Below, one piece after another: positions 36,301 through 49,900 of a stretch of DNA of 64,000 nt. A program made the position numbers and the translations under genes. How positions within the stretch are numbered: position 1 is the first letter of the stretch; each line of letters starts with the position of its first letter. Under the pieces are notes generated by a model, which ran no database searches, had not been told where the DNA came from, and saw nothing but the letters and a program-made list of their open reading frames with translations. Source of the DNA: Nereocystis luetkeana (lineage: Eukaryota; Sar; Phaeophyceae; Laminariales; Laminariaceae); the NCBI GenBank assembly GCA_031213475.1, contig JARUPZ010000003.1, positions 15,556,869 through 15,620,868 on the forward strand, read 5' to 3'.

Positions 36301-39300
36301 CATCCGTCCAGACAACTTTTTTTTTCGAATCCTTAAAAATGGCTGTTAAAAAAAACAGTAAAAAAAATCCTACCTGTTATTTTCTTGCCACGTACCTGCG
36401 AAATTCATATACCTGGTACATATATATGTCCGCTTTTTATAGTTGGATATATATATTTTTTGTTGTTGTTCTCACATTAAGGGTACTGAATAAGGAAGAA
36501 AATCACATCATCATTCCTATAGACAGACCTGACAGGAAGACTAAAAAAAAACAAAACATGTGCGTTTTGTCGTACCTGGTACGTACTTTTGGTTCCACTC
36601 TAAATCCTATATGTTAGTGGTGGCATGGAATATTGAAAAGAGAAACTCAAGGTTTGTTTTCTTGTCCACATTTTTGACATTATTATTATGCATGCGCAAA
36701 CTAAACATTCAGAAACAAAAAAAAAAAAAATCGTATATACGAAAAAAAGGCGTTTAAAAAATAACAACAGCAGTTGATCCGTAGTTACTCAAGACGTAAA
36801 CCACTCTAATTAAATCCTACTAATAGATAGATGTGATTCAGTATGCGATAATAAGCCGCCCACTGCATTGCATGGCACTTCATTCTTCACAAGATGAAAA
36901 AAAAGAGGGGAAAAAAGCAAAAATCTACAATCGGTAGCAAAAAATAATAAGCCGCCGTTTTTTCTCTCTCTAAGCTAAACCAAGCTAAGCCGCCGTTTTT
37001 CTTGTCATTTTATTTCACGAAAAATGAATACCAGATGGCTTGAATAAAAAAACATCCCTCCCTCCCTCATGTCAACAAACAAATCGTCGAAGACTAAGCG
37101 AATCAATCCAACAACAAGCCGCTATACTTTTTTTTTTGCTCGTTTTCGCTTGTTTTTCGGCCGTTTTCGCTTGTTTTTCGACGAAAAAAAAAGCAAAAAA
37201 GCAAGCCCGGCCGGACTCGAACCGACAATATCTGCCTTAGAAGGGCAGCGGCTTATCCATTAGCCTACGGGCCCAGAAGAGTATTTGCCCTGTAAGGGCA
37301 GCGGCTTATCAATATAAGCCGCTTATACTCGTAGTATCGGTTGATAAGCCGCTGCCTCTCCTTAGAAGGCACATAAGAGTGTTTGCCCTGGAAGGGCAGC
37401 GGCTTGTGAACATAATCCGCTTATAGTATCGGTTGATAAGCCGCTGCCTCTTCTTAGAAGGCAGATTTTGACGACAACATTGGCCTTCTAATTTATAATG
37501 TATAAAACAAACCCGATTCCTTAGACCTATGCCAATAGAAACGCGAAGTTCAAAAGTTTTTTTTCAAATATATTACTTTTAAAAATCAGCCGAAAAATTT
37601 CTCGTACCGCTGCAGTGGGAAAAAATGAGAAAAATGTTTTATTTTTTATTTTTTTCCCCCCCAACGGCTGCAGGCGGCGCAATTTGTTTTTTTTGCTTGC
37701 TAATTGTCAACACGGTGATCGAAACCAGCTCGTGCGACGATCGACGCTCGCTCTCGACATAGACTCAGCCCTCGGCCAACCCGCTCGGTATCTGGCAAGG
37801 CCAACGAATATAGATGACGGCCCCGAAGATATCAGGTGGATCCATGGTCTAGGGGGCGAGAGCTTGCCGGCGGCGTCCTACGGCATCCTCCCAAACCTGG
37901 AAAAAAGTCTATTAGACGGATGGAGAAGTTTTGTCTTATGTTTTGTTCAAACCAGCGCCCAAATGTTTTTGTATCATTCGCCTGGTCAGCTCCCGCCACA
38001 TGACACCGGCCATGGTGTGAAGACGGTGACTCTAGGGTGGGTCGGAGCCCCTAACGAGCGTACTCCGTTCAGAATTCATGACGCAATCGTTGGTTTTGTT
38101 GATCGATGTCTGTCGAGGACTCGGAATCTCGCCGCTTCGAACCAAAGATCGGCCTGAGTTTTTCTCAAGCCGATGTTGGCCCAACATCGGCCCCAGATTT
38201 GCTTTTTTCGGGCTTTTCCAAAAGTTAGACCTATGCCAATGGTACAGCGAAGTTGCAATAAAAAGTTTGAATTTCAAAGATACCCGCCAAACAAAATCAG
38301 AACACGCTTCCTATGGGTCACCTAAAAAAAAAAGAAATCCCAACTTTTGGAAAAGCCCAAAAAAAGCAAATCTGGGGCCGATGTTGGGCCAACATCGGCT
38401 TGAGAAAATCTCAGGCCGATCTTTGGTTCGAAGCGGCGAGATTCCGAGTCCTCGACAGACATCGATCAACAAAATCAACGATTGCGTCATGAATTCTGAA
38501 CGGAGTGCGCTCGTTAGGGGCTCCGACCCACCCTAGAGTCACCGTCTTCACACCATGGCTGGTGTCATGTGGCGGGAGCTGACCAGGCGTGTGATAAAAA
38601 CACATTTGGCCGCTGGTTTGCTCAAAACAGAAGACAAAACTTCTCCATCCGTCTCGAATGGCAAATAATAGACTTTTTTTCAGGTTTGGGAGGATACCGT
38701 AGGACGCCGCTGGCAAGCTCTCGCCCCCTAGACCATGGATCCACCTGATATCTTCGAGGCCGTCACATCTATATTCGTTGGGCTTGCCAGATACCGAGTG
38801 GGTTGGCCGTGGGCTGAGTCTATGTGGAGATCGAGCGTCGATCGTCGCACGAGCTGGTTTTGATCACCGTGTTGACAATTTGCGACCAGAAAAACACAAA
38901 TTGCGCCGCCTGCAGTCGTTAGGGAAAAAAAAAAGAAAACTCAAACATTTTTCTCTTTTTTCCCCACAGCGGCGGTACGAGAAATTTTTCGGCTGTTTTT
39001 TAAAAGCGATATACTTGATTTTTTTTTTTTGAACTTCGCGTTTCCATTGGCATATAGGTCTTAGGAACTTTTTTTTTTTTTACGTGGCCCATAGGAAGCG
39101 TGTTCTGAATTGTTTTGGCGGGTATCTTTGAAATTCAAACTTTTTATTGAATCATCGCTGTCCCATTGGCATAGGTCTTAGAAAGCAGATTTTGACGAGT
39201 ATTTGCCCTGGAAGGGCGGCGGCTTATGAATATAAGCCGCTTATACTCGTAGTATCGGTTGATAAGCCGTTGCCTCTCCTTAGAAGGCACAGAAGGGTGT

Positions 39301-42300
39301 TTACTTTGGAAGGGCAGCGGCTTATGAACATAAGCCGCTTATAGTATCGGTTGATAAGCCGCTGCCTCTCCTTAGAAGGCGGATATACGAGGCGAGGCTG
39401 AGTACCGGATTTCAATTTTATGAGCTACCGAAACGTGGAATATACCGCCTTCGCTCGTACCAGCATCGCTGCTCAAGACGTTCGGTGGAAAGTTTTCAGT
39501 ATCAAAACGACTGATATCGACAATCATCTGTCAATATGCTGCTGTTCCACTATATTCGCAAAATTTCATTTGCGTGGAGGCCCGCGGAGGCCGGGCTTGC
39601 CCTGAGACTGTGCTGCAACGTTGCTGTTCAACTTTCTGTGCCTCTCGTGGCTTCCTGCTGTTGCTGCTGTTCCAATACTCAAGCCCGCCCCAGACAGGGC
39701 TTGCCCTATTACTGTGCTACATCGCTGCTTTTCACAAAATTCCGTTTGCGGGGTTTGCTAAAATCACTGCTGCTTGCTTTGACAAAACTCTATTTTATGC
39801 GCAATTGGGACATATTTTTTCCAGCTGATTTGCAGTATTGCAAAATTAACCATGTTTCACTTGGTTGCAGTATTGCAAAGTGGTGTGTTTTGATCGCAGT
39901 CTTGCAAATTTCGGACACATTTGGAATTTCCATGATAGACAACCCTAGGTAAACCTAGGAACATCTATCGGAAAATAACACCATGCCCACAGAAGAAACC
40001 CGAGTGGTACCCTGTCCTTCCTGTTGGTGGTAATAGATGCGACACACGTCAACTCTCTTGCCATTTCGATTCCTCCGAGGCTCGTGCCCCCCCCCCCCCC
40101 CCCCAAAGATGGGCATTTTCAAGTGCGCCAGTTTATTGTATGTGCTACATGGCGAGTATGAACAGGGTGTTGAACATGTCACCAGCGCTCTGCAACAAGC
40201 CTTGCTTCGAGCGCCAACACGACTATGATATCGCCCCCTCTCTCGTTAGGGTATTGTGGTGTTACTTAGAGTACTCGAAGAAGAAGTTTGGTTTTATTTT
40301 TCAACATTTTTATTTATTATTGCACGGCCAAGGAACATGGTTGGCGTGCCTATTCCACAAGTGTGTGTACTCGTAACCATTTGTTGTAGTTGGTCGGGTT
40401 TTTAATGAGGAGTTGGAACACCGCGTATCTTTTGGTCTCTGCTGAGCACCCCCTCGCGCTGAAAATCTGCGAAAATCTGAGTGTGTTTTCTTTGCCGATC
40501 CTTGCTTGTTTTTTCGTTTTTTCTCTCTCTTTCCTTGTTTTGTTTCAAATTTTTCAGGTTTCGAATTTTCGACGTCGAAGTGTTCTCATTTCACCCTGTC
40601 TTACAATGATGAATGGTTGAAAACGTTCGCCAGATGAAATTTTTGCCACCTGCGAAGAATTGCAAATATTCTGAGTCGTTTGTCCCCCAAGCGGGACTCG
40701 AGTTCTGAAGGGGTATGGTAGGTTTCAATTTGTTTCGAACTTCGCCAAGTTGAAGAACGGTGTAACGCGTTATTAATATTACGGGGGACCATAGTTAATA
40801 GGACCTATGGCATACATAAAAACCTATATATTTAACTATTTTTACTAACAATATTTGGTCCTATTAACTATGGTCCCCCGTAATAGTAGAATTGTGAAAT
40901 GTTAACAACTTTCGCAAGATGAACTTTTCGCTACGTGCAAGGAGTTGCAAATATTTTTTCGAATACGCCACGAATGTTTAGTCGATTTTCTCTGCCCACG
41001 CTATATATTGTTGTGAGTTGACAAACAGGACAAGCTCCGATAACCATTTTTCAATTATTAGGATTTTTGAAATGACTGCGTTGTACCTACTCCAGAAAGC
41101 CCATGCAGAGGGTGGTCACAAACATCGGCAGAGCATTGCCGGCAAAGGCAACGATGCAACGACCACCAGCCCCACAAATATCGAATAAAATACGAATATC
41201 CATGAAAAGTACGTGGTAAAAGAGGGAGTGACATGAATACGTCAGAAGAACGCGTCCAAGGTCCGCATCTAACCATCACCCGTCACCCGTCTCACAAATA
41301 TCAAACAAGGGTGATCCAGGACCAGCCCATACCTAATAAGAGCTACCACACGACAACCGCTATAAAAGACATACCACCCCAATCCTCGACCAACCCCCAC
41401 CCCCTCGCTTCTACTCCCCATGCAGAGGGTGGCCACGAATATCGGGACATCATTTCCGGCAGAGGCAACGCTGCAACGATCACCAGTCCTACAAATATCA
41501 AAGAAAATACGAATATTCATGAAGTTGCGTGGTAAAAAGGAAGTGACATTAGTACGTCACTAGAACGCGTCCAAGGTCCGCATCTAACCATCACTCGTCC
41601 CACAAGTACACCGGCCAGTAGTCAATCGCGGGGGGAATAATGGAAAACACGCGAATGGTTATCACGCAGCTTGCAAAGTTGAGTATCGGCCGATCGGTTG
41701 TACTCACAGCTGACGTGTTTTTTTTTTAAATATCAAAAGAAGGGTGGTCCAGGACCAACAACACCTCATAAGAGCTACCACACAACAACGGCTATATCGA
41801 AATCGGGCGAGCGATTGCTGCTGCTCGTCGCGTGACCCCGTTTAAAAAGCTGGAAGTCGACTCTGATAACTCGACACACAGGGCATCCGATGAGGTGTGG
41901 TTTGGACCATGACGATCGCCTCCGCGAGGGCTTCGACCTGATGCGTGCGGCATGGGCGTAACGTAACCGCTTCGAAAGAAATTTATCGGTAGGCGACCAT
42001 AGTGTGACCCTTATCGGACAGACCGGCACTTTTTCTGAATCCGTTTGAGAGCCCACAAGTGCACCACTTGTGGAACTTTTGGTACACAGCATGTACGCCC
42101 AATACACTTGATAGCACCACGATATACCTGGTACCAGGTAGTTTTTCCTCAACACGTTTAAATTTGTTTTGGAACCTATGCTGGTCAGCGTCGCACCAGG
42201 CAACCTTAACGGGCTGTTTTTTTTAGCTGTTGCAGCATTTCAAAATACCCCAATATTGCACCCTCTTGTTTTGACGCTACAGTTTCGTAGTGCGCATTTT

Positions 42301-45300
42301 CTCCAAGCGGATGGCGCGATCCGCAAAAATGAACCGACCCTGTTGATACTGATGATGATACGAGTATCACCCCACGGGGTATGTTTCAGCAAAGGAAATA
42401 CTCACAACGACGCAATCGAGTGAGCGCAATATGACTTGATTGACTTGGACCTTGACGGTAAAACATGCAGCAGAACAAGCACCACTCAAACGAGTGCGTG
42501 GCATTCGACACAATGTCGTCCTCCCGGAGGGCTAATTTGATTCGAAACCTAATACTCCTTATTAATATACTTCTAATATATCACCTGGACTCTATCCCAG
42601 CGTTCGTACAAAACCCTGTCTGTGATTCTGTGACGCCATGCTGCCGCTTCCACGATATCGATGAATCCCCGGCAAGCATCAAGGAGTGTGACGAAAGTTA
42701 CCCGCGTTTCTATGGGCATAACGGCTAGATACAGATTTCCACACGGACCAACCCCCGCCCCGCCCCCGCCCAACAGAAGCAACAGCAGCAGCAGTAGCAG
42801 TAGCCCCCCCACACAACTGGGCACGTTCTTGCCCCGTCTCTAAACATGAAGCTAGTCCTTCGTGCAATACCTGCAATGGAGCAGCAGGCACGGGACGAAG
42901 ACGGGTGCTGTTGGCCTCGCTGTTCTGTGAATGATACAGGGTGTATGTATTCATAGTTGACAGTAAGCATATCGCGGCCGGTAGCATTGGAAGCGGCGCA
43001 CAACTGCTCTACGATTTTTTTTAATTCTACGATGTAAGCACTTGAGTGGGCGGTTGTCCACTACCACGTATACTTTCAGCAATATGTGTAATACATCTTA
43101 TTGCTCGTTTGTGTTGGTCTCTTTAGCTCTAGCCTGTATCCACAATCGTATACCTGGTAGTGATTGTTGCCCTCTTTCGAACAGTGCCCCTCTATTCTGT
43201 GTCTCAACACAGGACTCTAGTCCTCGCCCCGTCTCCGCCACCATACCTAATTTCGACCGAAAATGCATTGCAGTTACAACAATACCGCAGCACTGCGAGC
43301 GCTAATTAAACTGGAACAACTTGAACTCGTTGTCGTGCGTCCCACCCGACAAAGTGCAATCGAAAGCAGGACTTTACCACTTGAGTAGAAAAGGATGGCT
43401 GGCACATATTCATGAGAAATTCTTACGTGGCACGTAAGTTCCTGGATCACATAACCGTTTGGTCCCGTCAGCGACTACTGTAGGTTGCGTAAAAAAATAC
43501 ACGTACACGCTTTGTACGCTTCAGAGGCAAAGGCGCAGAGTTCGGAGTTAAAACGGTCGGATTTGGCCAGACAATCAACTAAACATTAATTTATCATCAA
43601 TCGGCGTCGAACAAGTTTTCTACAACTACTAGTGGCAGAGTAGTATCAGTAAAAAGCTCTACCGAACACAGTCAAGCAACTCTGGTAAATAACGCGTCAA
43701 AAAGGCATCGCGACAACAAATAAGGCAATATTGACACCGGGTATAGTATACCTGGTACGAGGTAATTTTCACCAAAATGTAGACAAACATCCGGAACGCA
43801 CCGATGAAAATAGAGCTGTGTTGTGCATTGATATTCTACTCTAGTAGTACTAGTTTTGGTGATAGGCCAAAGCGAAAAAGGCATCCCGCCGCGCCAATGA
43901 TATCATCGTGTAGCAGGCCGCAGGCGAAATAGTTCGATGGCGTGCAAGCGGCGCCAGGCCTCGCGACTGTTGTACCGATCTCGTACCCAGAAAAAACAAC
44001 AGCACCGGCGAGCAAGCACAGGGCTCATCTCGCTGAGCACGATAAGCTTGCGAAACCGACAAGCGTAGATGCGCCCACGGTATATACAAACACGCCACTC
44101 GTACCGCGCAAGCAGCAGCAGGAGCAACAGCAGGGTATAGTGCGATTCTCATGGCACGCCGAGAAGGCAGTATTAATGGTTGTGAAAAGAGCGTGCTGTC
44201 GTCATTCGTTTGCACGCTCAATACTGTCACTGCCTGCCTCTTGCTGCACGAGCGGTGTGCTTTCGGCATCAGTATCGACCGCGCACAACACGCAAGAATG
44301 TTGCCACTCTGTCCCCAAATATTGGCTTCTTTGAATATTTTCGCATTAAGAGAAAACTTAATTGCACCTTAACCGTCCCGGACTACGTGGTACGTGACAG
44401 CTTGTACCTGGTAGCAGTTTTCAGTTATTATCGTTATCAGAGAGAAAGTGATCGCGGTGACCAACTCATTTTCGAGCGACGAAACCCATGTAGCCATGGT
44501 GCTGCAGTGAGATCCAGTGATCCAGCAGGAGCGGCAAAGGAGAAGGCCACGTGACTACTGCGACCACCACCGTTGCAGTCCAAATCTGACGGTTGATGGC
44601 GGTAGCCAGATAGACGGACACTGACGGTTTCTTCACCCTTTTACAACTCCGAAGTTTTTTCTGCTCTAATGCCAAGTGTTTTGTAACCACACGGGAGTGC
44701 GGTGGTAAACGGGTTCACCCTTTCAGAACTGCCGTCCCGTTTTGGGGACAAACTACTTAAATAGTTGGGTGGGTTCTCCCCGCAACGGGACTGCAGTCCC
44801 AAAAAATTAACGAGAATCTAGCGCGCTCGCATTGTTTCAAGTCTGACCAGCTTTCCCCTAGCATATTAATAGGAGTGGAGCAAACACAAATCCCAGTTAC
44901 GATACATTGTGGCGCTCACCTGTCGACAAGCCCCACGAAGAGCTTGCTCCTACTGTTTTTTTCCTTCGGCCGAAAGATCCGTACATCAATCACGGGGGGC
45001 TTCGGCACTGCTGGTGGGAACGAGATCATCGCATTAGTAGCGCCACCGCCAACGCCACCACCGGCGTCCGCTTCTTCATCAGACGTCCACGCCCACGATC
45101 GAGCTCGGTAGGCCAGGCCAAGCTGCAGCATCCGGCGAATGACGTCTTCTTTCTCCCGATCTATCTGAACCCCGCCACCCCGACCGATGTCCACCCCGAT
45201 GACGTCTCGAGGGATACGCCCTTCCAAGTCACGCGCCGCCTCGTCCGCCCCCGCCTCGAGGAGAACGCCCACGGCAGAGCGACGGCAGAACCCAGCGGCA

Positions 45301-46923
45301 TAGTGAAGCAGGTGCCTTCCCTCGATGTTTGCGTTGGCCCACTCCGACCGCCTGTCCTCCCCGCTCGCTGCGAGCAGGAGCCGGAGGATTTTCGCCTGGT
45401 GGACTTGAACGGCCGTGTATAGCGCATCGGGCAAGGCGCTCCAGCCTCCGACCGCCTTTATCCCCCCTTCGTTGATCAGAATCCGCACCACGCCAAGAAA
45501 GCCTTTGGACACGGCCGCCGAAAGCGGCAACATGCGGCTGCTGTCATCCGCGGGCACTGGCTGCATCGCCCCGAGCGACAGCAGCCGCGACACGACGCTC
45601 TCGTGGCCTCCGACGCACGCCAAGAAGAGCGGTGTTTGGCCTTTGGAAGCGGAACGGTTCAGCGTGGCGGGCGCTCTGGAGTGCAACGAGTCGACCAAGT
45701 CCATGTAACCGCGGTAGGCAACTACGTGCAGAGGGACGATCCCGTTTGTTTCTGCTAAGGCCGGGTCGGCGCCCGCCCCGAGCAGCAACCTCACCACTTC
45801 TACGTGGACGTTCGAGCTGTCGCAAGCTGCCAAGAGTGGGGTGCCGCCTTTGTCGTCCGTGGCGTTGGGATTGGCACGGGCTCGCTCCAGCAGCAAGCGG
45901 ACGATTTCGACCTTCCCGTTCCTGGCGGCTATGTGCAGGGCCCGCTCTCCAGGTGCGGCAGCAGCCATGTCCGAAGTTGGGCATGGATGTGGCAGCTCTT
46001 CCGTGACGGGCCTGTCGGGATCTGCTCCGTGCTCGAGCAAAAGTTCGACGATACCGGCATGATCGGCGATGGTTGCAGGTACGATCGGCGCACAGGGTTG
46101 CGTTAGAGGTCCATTCACGCTGGCTCCAGCTTGGAGCGCGGCCTTCACTAAATCGAAGTTCCCGTCGGATGCGCCCTGTAGCAACCGCCGATCGTTCACA
46201 TCAGCAGGCATACCATGAGTACTCGCTCTGGTGCCTACCATCACTGATGGGCAGCAGGGGAGTATGGGAGGCGGAACGAACAGCGGCGAAATTACGTCGT
46301 ACAAGTAATCTTCGTGAATCTATCTACCAGGTACAGCGCTTTCCGTCGGGTGGTCCCGCAGACCAAGGAACGGGAACAGGTTGGCGAAGGTGCCAAGCTG
46401 CATCAACCGCTAGTAGTACCAGCAGCACGTCCTTGTCAGCAAGCACCAGCCAGCCAGCCAGCAGCAGCCAGCAGCGAACAAACAGTGATCGGCGATCAGC
46501 AGCAGGCAGCACACAGAGAACGCCGTTTTTTCCCCGCTAAAAACATTCATCGTGAATATCTTCGAACTCCCAGTCCAAAATCAAAATTCAAATTCTGGTT
46601 CTCCAAACTACAGACTGCTACGGACGGACTGCGTTGCTGTGGTTGTGTAGCGAGACGGCAGTAGTAGCAGCGAGCCCTTGTGGTGGGCCCGGCCTGCAAT
46701 AATATGCGTACCCTGGCTATAAAAGATAGGAAACGATGATGGACTTGACGAGCGTGTCGTGGCGAAGGCTCGACTACTTGGCTGTGGCGTCATCGGCGTG
46801 CAGCTTACACAAAGAGAAATTTGAGGCCCATATAATCAGCACACCAGCACCTACCTGCCGTGGTCTGTGAACTGTGAGAGAACAACGTTTGCCCGGTAGC
46901 TTTGTCCTGCATCGGCCACTGGC

Positions 46924-46964
<41 letters not shown>

Positions 46965-49900
46965 ATGTTCTCGGTTGCAGGCTTGCGGGTGGATTTGCAA
47001 GCTCCCCCCCCTGTGGTGACCGCCCGCTGGGGCAATGCAAAACAAAGCACTTATTTATTGGGCACCTTTGCACACTCTTTCCTCCGTGTCTCCGTGTCAT
47101 GAAACGCCCCAAAAATCTGTGCTGGTTCTGGTTCTGCTGGTGTTACTTGTGCTGCTGTTGCGTGTTCTTTAGTTGTTGCTGTGAGTTGTGATGGATATAG
47201 GTGCTTCGAAATCTACAATATCTGTGGAAGCAGGACGAGGTAACTCAACGCGCGAGGTTCACGAGAAGCTGACAGCTGGCGCCGGCCGAGAAGCTCAGAT
47301 TCGGGCCGGGTGATGCTCTGTGTTGTTGCCGGCTCCTGTCAGAACAAACGTATACCTGGTACAGCAGTACGCGACAGCAGTTAAAATGCTCAGCTGAGAA
47401 TACTCTTATCTTGGCGAAGGCTTGGGCCTTATTTTCCCTCTGATTTGAGCGTAAATGCTCGAAGCCAGTTTCTTATTGTGCCAATGGATGCAGAACGCAA
47501 ATGTCTTAATATCGTAGAAACTGGCTTCGAGCGAGGACCTTTAACAATCTGGGAGAAGGGATCTTTAGGTTGGTAGGCTGTTCGGGTGTTTTGGTTCCTG
47601 TTGGGATCAGGATACGGGCGAAGACCCAACCCCACCCCTGACTCTAACCCTAACCCTAACCCTCACCCTGACCCCAAACCGCAGCCAAAACGGGCCAAAA
47701 CTCGCCATAAACGCGGCTGCGCCGAGTTCGCATCGAACCAGGAAATTTCCCAGTTGCGGACGACGATTCCGAAGTGCAGACCACGCTACACATTTTTCAA
47801 GTAAAAAACATCCCTAAAAATCCCTTCTCCCAACCTGCTAAACCTACTCCTTCGAGCATTTAAGATCGTAAGATCGTACACTTGGCAAATCGAAAGAGTC
47901 TTGTGTATCTAGCCAAATACGGAGTTGATAAACCTGGTATATATATTATATATATATATACCTGGTATATACAAGGGCTCCGCATGGGTGCGGCACCCAT
48001 GCTCCGGATAGGAAAATATACCCTAGTGCCAAGTCGTGTTATTACTTTTAAGGAAGATTACATAAAGGTACCACTCGATCTTGTTACGAACGGGATCAGG
48101 GCACTGCCAAGTGATGCAGGGAAAAGGAACTGCCGAGTGTCAGTTCTCAGTTTTCGTATCTGCCTTACTCGAATTTTATAGACCAACTTTTATAGCACAT
48201 TTGTTTGGGACGTTATTATTTTTGTCTTTTTCAGCCATGTACTCTGAAGCCCGGAAATCACAACCGTCTATTATTTCTTATGGGCCAGGAGATCATCGAT
48301 AATTTGGAGCTCAGTTGCTGCTGTAGGGGGCAGAAATCAGCTCAGTTCCGAGGGGTTTATCACAGGGCTGAGATTGCTGTAATTTTGTGCACGATGATCG
48401 TATACTGCTGTAGTTTTGCTGCCCTTTTGCTGCCCAGTTGCCAAGTACCCAAAACCCACGCCTATATAACCCCTTTCTAAGGCGAGCTGTATACCTACTT
48501 CCAACGGCGCTTGTGCAGAGGAGATGACCTCTCCCGCACACGAAAGCGATAGCAGCTGCAGCGCTGCAGCATAACATAAAAGATAGCAGCAACAGCAGCA
48601 GCAAGAGTAGTAGCAGGCATCGCTGCTGCTGCGGTCGGTTGCTGCAGTTGCTGCTGCTGTGCAGACCCAGCCGCAACACCATCAGCAGCACAGCAACAAC
48701 AGCAGCAGCAGCGATGTGTACGGCATCGCAGCAGACAGCAACTTGCAGTATACGCATAAATTACTGCGAGAACAGGACGCGTACTTTACGCGCATTATCG
48801 CACTCAATCCTGAGAACAGCAGGCAGCAATCGAGACTCTGCAAGTATGATGAGCAGTATCGAGCACCTACCGGATACCTGATACCCTGGTACCTGATATC
48901 GATCGGCAATACAGAACAACCGCAAAGTACTCGTACTACTACTGCTGACGACATGAGCAGTATTCTCAGTCTGAATCCCGACGAAAACAGAAGACGTGCC
49001 GAGTTCTAAAATACCAACACAGCAATCACCGGGATAATCTACAACGATCTGGTACCAAGAACGGTGCGAGAAGGCGTGTGCAGTCGTCCGTCGAAGAGAG
49101 AGGGGCAATGGAAGGCAGCCAACGAGTAAGGCAAGGCCGAGGTGATCGATCAGGCCGATGGTGGCCCGCAAAGCAAGGGAGTCGGGAGAAAACGGTAGCA
49201 TCAGCAAGGCCGAGAGATCGAACCTCGGAGAGAAAATGAGATAAGATCAAGTCTGTCACCTATACAGTATACCAGGTAAATAATGAGCTTTTATAGATAT
49301 CGCACCCAAGAGTACATGAAACTGTCAATACGTATCGAAGTCGAAAAAGCTAGCATGAAAGCAGGGAGGCGAAGGCGTCCGGAGTCCCAGACAAAGTTCA
49401 AGACTAAATCGATAGCGAAGGCTTCGCGCAAACTAAAGATAGAGCTCCGTGTCTCCTCAACGGAGCAAAATATTCTTCGAGTTCGTGGTCGAAAACGGGA
49501 CTGTCAGTTTGAACCAATAAAAAATCCTCCGCGAAAATCATGAACCCTTCAATCGTTCGCATCCCGAGTAAACGAGCAACCCGTGTACCTTTTAAAACAA
49601 TACGTAGTAGTAGGGGGAAAAGAGAAGATGTGCCGAGTTATCAAAATTTTGATGACAAAAACAACAACAAAGCAAAATCACCGGGATATGCAACGATCTG
49701 GTACCCAGAACTGCGCGATACGCCGAGAAGGCGCGTGTAGTCGTCCGGCGAAGAGACAGGGGCAAGGGAAGGGAGCCACCGAGAAAGGCAGGACCGAGGG
49801 GTTCGAACAGGCCGATGGCGGCGGCCCGCAAAGCAAGGCGGTCGGTAGAAAGCGGTAGCATCAGCAAGACCGAGAGATCGAACCTCGGAGAGTACAACGC

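Noticed and set aside
46805..47191. Frames rich in Asp, Met, His or Ile
   Set aside because: They are translations of the (GAT)n run at 46922-46964.
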